Source of the DNA: CAZSLZ01 sp964607865
GTDB lineage: Bacteria; Vulcanimicrobiota; JAJTBE01; CAZSLZ01
Assembly (NCBI GenBank): GCA_964607865.1
Contig: CAZSLZ010000021.1
Coordinates: 1 to 29,933, forward strand
Direction of reading: 5' to 3'
Length of the DNA stretch: 29,933 nucleotides
The position numbers and the translations under genes are program-made. Below the pieces are notes generated by a model. It made no database searches, was not told the DNA's origin, and was given only the letters and a program-made list of their open reading frames with translations. This document shows positions 7,437 to 15,750 of the stretch, piece by piece. Position 1 is the first letter of the stretch. Each line of letters starts with the position of its first letter.

Positions 7437-8612
7437 ATGAGATCTTTTACAATTGAAGAATTAGATCAACTAATGGATATGAAAAGCGAACCCAGTGTGA
7501 CTGTTTATATGTCATCCCTGGTGGACAAATCCGATCCCAACTACAACAGAACCCATTTCAAGAACTTGTTGAGAGAGGTTGAGAAAAGATTGCCCGGTGA
7601 TTATTCCAAGGAATATTATTCCAGCAAGTTATTAAAACCTGCGTGGGAGCTTCTGGAGGATTCCCCGTATTGGAACTTTATGGATCAGGGATTTGCAATG
7701 TTCCTCACTCCCAATTACTTCCAGTGTTATCTGTTGCCTATTAACGTTCAGGATCTTGTTACCGTATCGGGCCATTTTCATTTAAAACCCTTGTTGGAAT
7801 TACTCAGCCAGAACCAGGATTTCTACTTGCTTACCATTAGCCAGAACGGAAACAGCTTTTATAAGGGAAATATATTTGGAGTGCAGGAAGTGAAAATTGA
7901 CAGTATGCCCGCCAGCATGGCTGAAGTTTTAAGATTCGATGTCCCCGAGGAATCGGTGCAGTTCCACACATCGGAAACCCACAGGATTGGCCAGGGCAAA
8001 GCTATTTACCATGGGCAGGGAATACATTTTTCAGATCATAAGAAAGATGTAAAACGTTATTTTGATGAGATCAACCAGGCATTGCACAATTATATGAAAA
8101 ACAGAAAGGCTCCCCTTATATTGGCTGGCGTGGATTGGCTTATTCCTGTATATGAAGATGCCAATACCTACAAAAACCTTTATCATGAGTATATCAGAGG
8201 AAACCCTGAAGAGCTTACTGCCACCGATTTACATCACAAATGCAGAGAATTGTTAAAACCCATTGTAAGTGAAGCAAAAGAAAAAGCAATGGAAAATTTC
8301 AATAACAAGATTAATTCCGATTTAACCTCTAAAGATCTGGAGGAAATTGTTGCCAGCGCATTTTTCGGCAAGATTGACACTCTATTTGTAAGAGTAGGAG
8401 AACAGGTATGGGGAACCTTTGACAGCCAGAAACCGGGAATTACTATTGAAGAAGGCCAAACCTATGAAAACCAGGACTTATTGGATTTCGCAGCAGTACA
8501 CACCCACAGAAACGGGGGCAGAATATTCCCCATACAACCCGAAGAGTTGTTTGAAGATTCACCAGTGGCAGCGGAGTTCCGCTTTAAAGCTGAACTTGTC
8601 CATGTCCATTAA
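7437..8612 (+). CDS. Bacterial archaeo-eukaryotic release factor (baeRF) family protein
   Basis: A 391-residue protein with the layout of the baeRF families (closest by memory to family 3): an N-terminal VTVYMSS strand (about 21-27) and a KNLLREVEKRL helix. The segments HFHLKPLLELL (113-123) and FYLLTISQNGNSFYKG (129-144) follow, with APLILAGVDWLIPVYEDANTY at about 225-245 and a C-terminal pelota/L7Ae-like part ending near HTHRNGGRIF. These are eRF1/Pelota-related proteins proposed to act on ribosomes in stress; experimental function is sparse. A GGAGG lies before the ATG and a terminator follows, so it is a single-gene transcript. Confidence 0.85.
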   Translation: MRSFTIEELDQLMDMKSEPSVTVYMSSLVDKSDPNYNRTHFKNLLREVEKRLPGDYSKEYYSSKLLKPAWELLEDSPYWNFMDQGFAMFLTPNYFQCYLLPINVQDLVTVSGHFHLKPLLELLSQNQDFYLLTISQNGNSFYKGNIFGVQEVKIDSMPASMAEVLRFDVPEESVQFHTSETHRIGQGKAIYHGQGIHFSDHKKDVKRYFDEINQALHNYMKNRKAPLILAGVDWLIPVYEDANTYKNLYHEYIRGNPEELTATDLHHKCRELLKPIVSEAKEKAMENFNNKINSDLTSKDLEEIVASAFFGKIDTLFVRVGEQVWGTFDSQKPGITIEEGQTYENQDLLDFAAVHTHRNGGRIFPIQPEELFEDSPVAAEFRFKAELVHVH

Positions 8613-8654
8613 TGAAACCAGACAGATAAGAATTCTATTGAATATTGAAACTGG

Positions 8655-8681
8655 GGCTATCTAAACTGGATAGCCTTTTTT
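8655..8681 (+). terminator. Intrinsic terminator of the baeRF gene
   Basis: Stem GGCTATC/GATAGCC with a 7-base loop, followed by six Ts (8676-8681). Confidence 0.88.
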
Positions 8682-8699
8682 CAATGAATAATAAAACCC

Positions 8700-9005
8700 T
8701 TCGTTGCAAGGTTTCGAAGAAACCGTGGCAATTTGGAGGATGTTGTCATTGCAAGTCCTGAAAGGGCGTTGCAATCTCAGTTTAGATCGTGTTTGTTCCC
8801 AACCCACATACCTGGGTGGTACAGAGATCACCACGCATCCATAGGGATGCTCGTGATGACGAAATTCGTGTTGGTTCCTTACCCATTTACTTGCGTCTGT
8901 CAGCGCCCGGATCTTTTTCATTTTTCACCAAATTATTTTGCAAACGATACATTCCCCCATTCTTAATGGGGCACGTCGCTTGACGCTCCTAGCGATGACG
9001 GAAAC
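8700..9005 (+). repeat. Dispersed repeat, copy 1 (REP-like mosaic)
   Basis: About 300 bases whose parts recur, inverted, at 22,855-23,120. Shared blocks: GTTTCGAAGAAACCGTGGCA at 8711, an ACCCAC-TACCTGGGTG block at about 8802-8820, and a 26-base identity starting CGCCCGGATCTTTTTCAT at 8904. The copy also contains GTCATTGC...GCAATCTC (8747-8778), like the interspersed REP-type unit common in many bacterial genomes, and a second such unit at 8974-9001. A CCCCATT/AATGGGG hairpin sits at 8955-8971. Short open frames here are by-products. There is no transposase. Together with the terminator it fills the gap between the baeRF and CopB genes. Confidence 0.8.
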
Positions 9006-9090
9006 ACTTACTTTGTAGTCATAAGGATGACGAATTGCAAAGTTCGTTTTTGGTTATAAGCCAAGATCAAATTTAACAAGTCCAGTTAAA

Positions 9091-9112
9091 AACCCGCGTA
9101 GAAAAGCGGGTT
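9091..9112. other. Hairpin in the CopB leader
   Basis: AACCCGC and GCGGGTT are perfectly paired around an 8-base loop. On the minus strand the stem is followed by TTTTT, so it could terminate minus-strand transcripts. On the plus strand it lies about 55 bases upstream of the CopB start. Confidence 0.45.
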
Positions 9113-9166
9113 AAACAACACGGGCAAAGATTTTTTAGAATTATTATCTACAGAAGGAGAAGAAAT

Positions 9167-11119
9167 ATGGATCAAAATAATGGAACCTCCCATCATAAAA
9201 TGATGATGAAAGACTTTAAGAAACGTTTTAAAATTTCTGCGATATTAACAATTCCAGTGCTTGTGTTATCTCCCATGGTTCAGGAATGGACAGGGCTGGA
9301 TATTTCTTTCAAATCTGACAGATACATTTTGTTTGCAATATCAACAGCCATTTATTTTTACGGTGGCTGGCCCTTTCTGAAAGGTTTATACAAGGAAGTC
9401 AAAGACAAATCACCGGGCATGATGACCCTTATTGGGTTGGCAATATCGGTGGCTTATATATACAGCTCTGCCGTGGTCTTCGGCCTGGAAGGCAAGTTTT
9501 TCTTCTGGGAGTTGGCAACCCTGATTGATGTTATGTTATTGGGACATTGGCTGGAAATGCGCTCCATTATTGGAGCATCATCTGCCCTTGAGAAATTGAG
9601 CAGGCTGTTGCCCGACAATGCTCATTTGATAACTGATGAAGGCACCGAAGATGTAAAAATCAGCAATTTATCAAAGGGAGATAAGATTCAGATAAAACCC
9701 GGAGAAAAAATTCCCGCCGACGGTGAAATTTTCGAGGGAGAGTCTTATGTGGACGAATCCATGCTCACGGGGGAATCGGAACCTGTAGATAAGGAAAAGG
9801 GAAACGGGGTAGTGGGCGGATCCATCAATGGCGACGGCCCAATAAGAGTTAAAATTACCCAGACAGGCGACGAAAGCTATCTGAACAAAATGATGAACCT
9901 GGTCAGGGAAGCCCAGAAATCCAAATCAAAAACCGAAAGATTTGCAGATACAGCTGCGAAGTGGCTCACATTCACTTCAATTACCGTGGGAACCATAACA
10001 TTATTCACCTGGCTGGGCCTGGAGAAGGATTTCACCTTCTCTCTGGAAAGAATGGTTTCGGTAATGGTTATTACCTGCCCCCATGCCCTGGGCCTGGCAA
10101 TACCACTGGTGGTGGCGGTTTCCACTGCCCTGGCAGCTAAAAACGGCCTATTAATTAGAAACCGCACACCTTTCGAAAATGCCAGAAAAATTGACACGGT
10201 GATATTTGACAAAACCGGAACCCTTACCGAGGGTAATTTTTCAGTGACCGGCATTGAAATATTTAATGAAGAATACGACAAAAACACCATATTAAGACTG
10301 GCAGCTTCACTGGAACAAGACTCTGAACACCCTATCGGCAAAAGCATAATTTCCAGGGCAAAAGAAGAGGAAATTGAACTGAAAGAACCTGAAGAATTTA
10401 ATTATCTGAAAGGCAAGGGCATAGAAGGCACTGTTGAAGGTAAAAAAGTTCTGCTTGGCGGGGAAAACTTTCTGAAGGAAAAGAATTATGAAACTCCCGG
10501 CCACAGGCAGACTTCGGATACCACAATTTATGTAATTCTTGAAGAGAAAGTCTGCGGGGCAATTTACCTGGGCGATACCATAAGGGAAGAATCCAGGGAA
10601 GCTATAAAAAAATTGAAGCAGAAAGATATTGAATGCTGGATGTTGACCGGCGACAAGGAAGAAACTGCAAAACAGGTAGCTGATGAATTGTGGTTAGAAG
10701 GTTATTTTGCCAACGTCCTTCCCGGCCAGAAACAGGATAAGATAAAGGAACTCAAGGAAAAGGGGAAATTTGTGGCAATGGTGGGCGATGGCGTAAATGA
10801 CGCCCCGGCACTGGCGGAAGCCCACGTGGGAATTGCCATAGGCTCGGGTACCGATGTAGCTGCAGAAACTGCAGACATTATCCTTGTGGAAGACGACCCC
10901 AGGGATGTGGTATCAATAATTTCATTCGGGAATGAAACCCATAAGAAAATGATTCAGAATCTGATTTGGGCCACCGGTTACAATGTATTTGCCATACCTC
11001 TTGCAGCTGGGGTGCTTTACAGCCAGGGAATATTAATTTCACCGGCAGTAGGCGCAATAATAATGTCGGCTAGCACTGTAATTGTGGCAATTAACGCAAA
11101 ACTGCTGAAATTTTCTTAA
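9167..11119 (+). CDS. copB: CopB-type P1B heavy-metal ATPase
   Basis: An inner-membrane pump, likely exporting copper (CopB/P1B-3 subgroup). 650 residues. The intramembrane metal site is CPH (304-306) rather than the CPC of CopA; the CPHALGLAIP motif is diagnostic. Other motifs: phosphatase TGES (201-204), phosphorylation D348 in DKTGTLT, HP (388-389), hinge GDGVNDAP (540-547), and late-helix GYN (604-606) with the SASTVIVAINA stretch. The N-terminus lacks an HMA domain and has only a minimal His/Met patch (SHHKMMM, residues 8-14), shorter than the His-rich tails of many CopB proteins. AGGAG precedes the ATG. No metalloregulator or copper chaperone gene is visible nearby. Confidence 0.92.
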   Translation: MDQNNGTSHHKMMMKDFKKRFKISAILTIPVLVLSPMVQEWTGLDISFKSDRYILFAISTAIYFYGGWPFLKGLYKEVKDKSPGMMTLIGLAISVAYIYSSAVVFGLEGKFFFWELATLIDVMLLGHWLEMRSIIGASSALEKLSRLLPDNAHLITDEGTEDVKISNLSKGDKIQIKPGEKIPADGEIFEGESYVDESMLTGESEPVDKEKGNGVVGGSINGDGPIRVKITQTGDESYLNKMMNLVREAQKSKSKTERFADTAAKWLTFTSITVGTITLFTWLGLEKDFTFSLERMVSVMVITCPHALGLAIPLVVAVSTALAAKNGLLIRNRTPFENARKIDTVIFDKTGTLTEGNFSVTGIEIFNEEYDKNTILRLAASLEQDSEHPIGKSIISRAKEEEIELKEPEEFNYLKGKGIEGTVEGKKVLLGGENFLKEKNYETPGHRQTSDTTIYVILEEKVCGAIYLGDTIREESREAIKKLKQKDIECWMLTGDKEETAKQVADELWLEGYFANVLPGQKQDKIKELKEKGKFVAMVGDGVNDAPALAEAHVGIAIGSGTDVAAETADIILVEDDPRDVVSIISFGNETHKKMIQNLIWATGYNVFAIPLAAGVLYSQGILISPAVGAIIMSASTVIVAINAKLLKFS

Positions 11120-11197
11120 AGTATTCTCTTCCAATAGGACAACTATTTTTTATCATTTTCTGTTTATAATTATGACTAAAATTAAGGAGTTGCATAT

Positions 11198-13021
11198 ATG
11201 ATTAAGACAAAGAGCAAAGTCAACACCAGTAAGGTTCTGGCCGGGAAAGCCCTCTCTTACTGGATAGATTCGACCCCAACTACAGATTATCCTGAATTGA
11301 ATAAAGACATTAAAGTAGATGTGGCAGTAATAGGCGGAGGTTTGGCTGGTTTAAATACCGCCCTTTATTTGAACCGCGAAGGCGCTGTGGTGGCAGTAAT
11401 TGAGGCAAAACGCATAGGGATGGGAGCCAGCGGGCATACCACTGCAAAGGTTTCATCAGCACACAGTTTGATTTATAATGACCTGTTAAGCAACCTGGGC
11501 AGAGAAAAAGCCCAGCTGTACAGCAACGCAAACCAGAACGCGATTCACGAAATTCAAAAAAATATTGAAAAAATGGAAGTGGAGTGCGATTTTCAGAAAT
11601 TAAACTCATACATTTATGCTGTTAATGATGAAGAGTTGAAAAGAGTGGAAGCTGAGTTGGAAGCCACCAAAAAATTAAACCTGCCTACGTTTTATGTGGA
11701 AACAATATCCACCGGGTTTCCCATAAAAGGCGCCATAGGGTTTAAGGAACAGGGTTATTTTCACCCCCGGAAGTATATGTTAGCCTTGGCGAATGAAATT
11801 ACCCAGCACAGAAGTTTCATTTTTGAAAATACCCGGGCTTTTTCCATTGATGAAGGGCACCCCTGTAAAATCAGGACAGCTCATGGAACCGTTACTGCTG
11901 ATAAAGTGGTTCAGGCAACTAATTATCCCTTCCATGACCCCTTCTTCCTTTTTACCCGGTTGGTTGCCAAACGTTCTTATATTTATGCGGTTAACCTCAA
12001 AGCACCGGGCCCTCTGGGGCTGTTTTTCGAACCCAAGGAAAGGTACCGCTCTTTCCGCCCCCATACATCGGGAGAGGAAGAACTATACCTGGTTGGAGGA
12101 GAAAAACATGAAACCGGGCACATAACCAACACCCTGGAAAGATATACCAACCTGGAAAAATTCATCAACGATAATTTTAATCAGGACAGGGTGAGAAACC
12201 ACTGGTCCAGCCAGGATTGCTATCCCGTGGACAGAGTCCCCATGATCGGCAAACTTCATCCGGGCACCGACAATGTATTCGTTGCCACCGGTTTCAATGG
12301 CTGGGGGATGACTCACAGCACAATTGCCGGCCAGCTGCTGACTGATATGATAAATGGTAAAAAGAACGAACTTTCCAATCTTTACTCTCCCATCAGATTC
12401 GGCCCAATTGAAAAAGCTGGGGCTTTTGTAAAAAACAATTATGAAACCGCAAAGAAGTTCTTTGGAGGTTTCTTTGAAGATTATCCCAAGGAAAACCCTG
12501 AGATGCTGGAAAAATATCAGGCGAAAAAAGTGGAGTATAACCATGAAAAAATTGCCGCCTATCGCGACGGTGAAGATACGCTCCATCAGGTTTCCCCCAA
12601 ATGTACCCACATGGGTTGCATGGTGGAATGGAACAATGCCGAGGAAACCTGGGACTGCCCATGTCATGGTTCTCAGTTCACCTGCAAGGGCGAGGTTAAC
12701 CGTGGCCCGGCAATTCACCCCCTGCCTCATAAAGTTACCGGTGAAATCAGCAGAAACACTGTTGAAAACAAAACCACCGGCCTTGAAGAAGGCCATGGCA
12801 AAGTCATTTCTGTCGAAGAGAACCAGTATGCCGTTTATAAGGATATGCAGGGAGAGTACCTGGTAATGTCTGCTTTCTGCACCCATCTTGGCTGCAAGGT
12901 AGGCTGGAATTCTGAGGATAAAACCTGGGATTGCCCCTGCCATGGTTCCCGTTTCAACCATGACGGCACGGTCAAACACGGCCCGGCAGCAAAAAGATTA
13001 AAGAAAGTTAAAATCATATAA
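11198..13021 (+). CDS. FAD-dependent oxidoreductase with two tandem Rieske [2Fe-2S] domains
   Basis: 607 residues. A DAO-type FAD domain (about 38-395) opens with the dinucleotide motif AVIGGGLAGLNTA and contains GASGHTTAKVSSAH, as in the DadA-like proteins that carry a C-terminal Rieske domain. Here the Rieske domain is doubled. Copy 1 has C469-x-H471 and C487-x-x-H490; copy 2 has C561-x-H563 and C579-x-x-H582. The disulfide cysteines are C474/C489 and C566/C581. Both clusters keep all ligands. There is no signal peptide, so it is cytosolic. It follows CopB by 78 bases and may share its transcript; AAGGAG precedes the ATG. The substrate is unknown. Confidence 0.92.
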   Translation: MIKTKSKVNTSKVLAGKALSYWIDSTPTTDYPELNKDIKVDVAVIGGGLAGLNTALYLNREGAVVAVIEAKRIGMGASGHTTAKVSSAHSLIYNDLLSNLGREKAQLYSNANQNAIHEIQKNIEKMEVECDFQKLNSYIYAVNDEELKRVEAELEATKKLNLPTFYVETISTGFPIKGAIGFKEQGYFHPRKYMLALANEITQHRSFIFENTRAFSIDEGHPCKIRTAHGTVTADKVVQATNYPFHDPFFLFTRLVAKRSYIYAVNLKAPGPLGLFFEPKERYRSFRPHTSGEEELYLVGGEKHETGHITNTLERYTNLEKFINDNFNQDRVRNHWSSQDCYPVDRVPMIGKLHPGTDNVFVATGFNGWGMTHSTIAGQLLTDMINGKKNELSNLYSPIRFGPIEKAGAFVKNNYETAKKFFGGFFEDYPKENPEMLEKYQAKKVEYNHEKIAAYRDGEDTLHQVSPKCTHMGCMVEWNNAEETWDCPCHGSQFTCKGEVNRGPAIHPLPHKVTGEISRNTVENKTTGLEEGHGKVISVEENQYAVYKDMQGEYLVMSAFCTHLGCKVGWNSEDKTWDCPCHGSRFNHDGTVKHGPAAKRLKKVKII

Positions 13022-13054
13022 AACTTTATTAACTTTCATTATAAAACCGGAATT

Positions 13055-13088
13055 ATGAAAGAGCCCTGGCAGGGCTCTTTCATTTCTT
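13055..13088. terminator. Bidirectional terminator between convergent genes
   Basis: A 13 bp perfect stem (ATGAAAGAGCCCT with AGGGCTCTTTCAT) and a 3-base loop. It is followed by a T-rich tail on the plus strand and preceded by A/T-rich sequence usable on the minus strand. It serves the Rieske gene and the S41-like gene. Confidence 0.8.
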
Positions 13089-14546
13089 TTAAAAGACAGT
13101 AAACTCAGGCTCAAACTGATATGTATCAGGCTGTTTCAACCACCGGGTTATTTCATCAAGAGGCCGGGAGCTGTCCAGCCAGTAATCGGGATAAAACCCT
13201 TCACCTTCTTTGCAGTCGCGGTTAATAAAAAGTTTATAAGGCATAATAAACCTTATCTTGCTATGTTTGAGCCCATATTCACGAATATCGCCGAAAGTAC
13301 CGATACCAGCCGTATTTTCACCCACAATTACCGAATCTTTAACAGAACGGGCAAAAGATACAGTGGATTCCCCGGAGGACATGACATTCCGGTTTATAAG
13401 AACTACAGCTCTGCCATTGTAACTGCCGTAACTGCGCTCCAGAGGGATATTGGCAATTCTCCATTTTCTGACAGGATTTCGCCTCATCTGACGCAGGCAT
13501 TTAAGTTTAAATTCATAATATTTTTTTATGCCAACAGGCAAACTGTTTAAATCTTCCTTTAAGAATGTCTGCAGAACTGCAGGGGAATCCAACTCCGCAG
13601 AATGTTTCATCCACTGGGCGGTATCATTAAGATAAATAAAAAACAACTTTGCAAAATCAGAATTACCGCCGTGATTATTACAAACGTTTAATATTATATA
13701 AGGAGTTTTTCTTAAAGTCCTTGCAAAATCAAGAAATTTTATAAGCTCATCCCTGTGCTTGTTGAGAAAGGACGTAACAGTTACTATCTGGACTCCATTG
13801 TATTTTTGTTGATAATAAACATTTTTGCTCCACTGCTGAAATTTACTTAACCGGCATGGGTGCAGGGGAACAAAAACATAGGTATTGTTGAATTTAAACT
13901 TCTCAAATACTTTGTAATCATAAGAAAGAACCCCCAGAAGATAATGGTTCTTATCTTCTGGCGATAAAGTAAGAAACAAATTGGATGAAGGCCCGTAATA
14001 AATGCTCCCCACAGGGACATCCCTGATATTGGATCTTATAACCACAAATTTTCCCTGTTTTTTCTCCAATAATAAATCTGAGAAAAAAGCATCCTTATGC
14101 TCGTAAAACCGGTGCCTTGCTTTGCCCAGCATTACCAGGTGGCCATCATTAATATCTTTCAGGCTTTCAGTAATAACTTTTTCAATATCCTCAACTTCAA
14201 CTTTATCGTTTTTCCCTGCCAGGCTTTTCAGTTCTTTATACATGGAATCAAAATCGATACCCTGATTGCCCCAGTATTCGCGGCCGCTATAGGCGTTTTC
14301 AAAAAGATATTTAACCATTTCAATATCTTCCTCTGCCTGTTCAGATGTAATTGTATGAGGACAAAAATAAGAGGTAATTTCAGGAATATTCTTATAATCA
14401 GTGGGTTTTCTGATGTTATTGATATATCCCCGGAATGCGCCGGGTACCGAAGAACCGGTTTCTGCCAGCCCCTCCTGAAAAACAAACACAAACATACAAA
14501 TGAAAAGGGCAATTATTCTTTTTCCTGAATAGTAACTATAAAACAT
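13089..14546 (-). CDS. Exported S41-like (tail-specific/tricorn-type) peptidase
   Basis: 485 residues. The N-terminus (about 1-30) has a basic start and a hydrophobic core IIALFICMFVFVF, so it is exported or anchored. A helical segment (70-140) ends with DINDGHLVML, the D-GH motif typical of S41 proteins. The core domain has ILNVCNNHGGNSDFAKL (about 286-301), corresponding to the LR-N-GG motif, and VVLINRNVMSSGESTVSFA (about 381-399). The candidate nucleophile is S390 or S391, followed by IVGENTAGIGTFG. No PDZ domain is evident; residues 150-260 are unrecognised. The start has a weak ribosome binding site. Single gene, divergent from the propeller lipoprotein. Confidence 0.78.
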   Translation of the reverse strand: MFYSYYSGKRIIALFICMFVFVFQEGLAETGSSVPGAFRGYINNIRKPTDYKNIPEITSYFCPHTITSEQAEEDIEMVKYLFENAYSGREYWGNQGIDFDSMYKELKSLAGKNDKVEVEDIEKVITESLKDINDGHLVMLGKARHRFYEHKDAFFSDLLLEKKQGKFVVIRSNIRDVPVGSIYYGPSSNLFLTLSPEDKNHYLLGVLSYDYKVFEKFKFNNTYVFVPLHPCRLSKFQQWSKNVYYQQKYNGVQIVTVTSFLNKHRDELIKFLDFARTLRKTPYIILNVCNNHGGNSDFAKLFFIYLNDTAQWMKHSAELDSPAVLQTFLKEDLNSLPVGIKKYYEFKLKCLRQMRRNPVRKWRIANIPLERSYGSYNGRAVVLINRNVMSSGESTVSFARSVKDSVIVGENTAGIGTFGDIREYGLKHSKIRFIMPYKLFINRDCKEGEGFYPDYWLDSSRPLDEITRWLKQPDTYQFEPEFTVF

Positions 14547-14621
14547 CCAGTCTTATTCTGCCTTTTCCTTTCCATCCCTGTATGAATTAACAGTTATAAC
14601 CTATTCAAATTAAAAACAATA

Positions 14622-14630
14622 TGGTATAAT
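14622..14630 (+). promoter_or_regulatory. Extended -10 promoter for the propeller lipoprotein
   Basis: TGG-TATAAT (14622-14630) forms an extended -10 element with a weak -35 (TATTCA, 14602-14607, 17-base spacer). The RBS GGAGG and start ATG lie 16-28 bases downstream, so the leader is short. Confidence 0.6.
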
Positions 14631-14657
14631 TTTTTATAAAATTACCGGAGGAAACTG

Positions 14658-15719
14658 ATGAACAAAACTTTTAAGCACAAAAACGTATTATTTATTACAA
14701 CACTGTTTTTCTCTCTTATCATATTTATTATTTCCGGGTGCAGCTCGGGAACCGGCAGTTCCGATTCTTCCCCGGCAACACCTTCTCCATCTCCCACCGT
14801 CTCGCCCTCCCCCACCCCCACCTGGTTCAGCGCCGATACCTTTTACGTTTCCAACGAGGACGATGACAAAATTTCAGTTATAAACACCGGCTCACCTATA
14901 GTTACATCGGTGGTCAATGTGGGTGATGGCCCCGGTGAAATGGCAATTCACAACCACAGCCAGCGCCTGGCTGTATCCAATTACAAAGATGACACCGTCA
15001 GTATTTTAAACATGGCTGACAACACCATTACAAATACCATTCCTGTGGACGACAGGCCCTCGGGGCTGGCATTTTCTCCAGATGGAAGCCGGTTGTATGT
15101 TTCCAATTACGGCAGCGACAATGTAATGGTAATTGAAACAGCCAATTTCACTGTAACAGATACCATTGAAGGCCTTTACGGGCCCACCGGGCTGGCTGTA
15201 TCCCCCGATGGAACCAGGCTGTATGTTAACACTTTATGGGACGACAAACTGTGTGCAGTAAATACCACAACTCTGGAAATCGCCAGTAAGATTACAGTGG
15301 GTGACAATCCCGAGGGGATAGTTATTTCTTCCGACGGAAATTATATTTACTGCTCCACTACTCTGGATGACAGCCTGCAGGTGGTGGACAGCCGAGCTAT
15401 GGAAGTAGTTTCTACAATAACTGTGGGTGATGCGCCCTATGGAATTGCTGTTTCATCAGATGACGCCTATGTTTATGTGGCAAACCAGGACAGCGATGAT
15501 ATTACCGTGGTTAAAACCGAAGACAACTCGGTGTTTACCACTGTTAACGTAGGGGATGAACCGGCAGCTGTGGCGGTTTCATCGGAAAACGGCTATGTTT
15601 ATGTAACCAACTGGCGCGAGGGCACTGTTTCGGTAATAGAAACTGCAGGCCATACCGAAATCCACAGTGTATCTGTAGGCAACCGGCCTTATGGGGTGTT
15701 GGTGAAAACCCGGAATTAA
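14658..15719 (+). CDS. YVTN-family beta-propeller lipoprotein
   Basis: 353 residues. A lipoprotein signal ends in FIISGC with the lipidated Cys at residue 28. A Ser/Pro/Thr linker follows (about 30-55), then seven YVTN-type repeats of about 42 residues (for example RLYVSNYGSDNVMVIE, YVYVANQDSDDITVVK, YVYVTNWREGTVSVIE), each ending in a T-VGD-P step. This is the right number for a seven-bladed propeller. Such proteins sit on the cell surface or in the periplasm; their ligand is generally unknown. GGAGG precedes the ATG. The next gene follows after 31 bases in the same direction. Confidence 0.9.
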   Translation: MNKTFKHKNVLFITTLFFSLIIFIISGCSSGTGSSDSSPATPSPSPTVSPSPTPTWFSADTFYVSNEDDDKISVINTGSPIVTSVVNVGDGPGEMAIHNHSQRLAVSNYKDDTVSILNMADNTITNTIPVDDRPSGLAFSPDGSRLYVSNYGSDNVMVIETANFTVTDTIEGLYGPTGLAVSPDGTRLYVNTLWDDKLCAVNTTTLEIASKITVGDNPEGIVISSDGNYIYCSTTLDDSLQVVDSRAMEVVSTITVGDAPYGIAVSSDDAYVYVANQDSDDITVVKTEDNSVFTTVNVGDEPAAVAVSSENGYVYVTNWREGTVSVIETAGHTEIHSVSVGNRPYGVLVKTRN

Positions 15720-15750
15720 AAGTTCCAAATCTGGAAAGAAAGGATACTTT

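Noticed and set aside
8661..8983. Several 60-90 residue open frames within repeat copy 1
   Set aside because: They fall in a non-coding dispersed repeat. The same translated words appear in copy 2, as expected of a repeat rather than a gene.
9877..10347. A 156-residue open frame antisense to the CopB ATPase
   Set aside because: Shadow of a conserved gene, composition is unnatural, and no start signal is seen.
12083..12979. A 298-residue open frame on the minus strand opposite the Rieske gene
   Set aside because: It lies entirely antisense to a well-supported gene, has no ribosome binding site or recognisable domain, and reflects codon bias of the sense strand.
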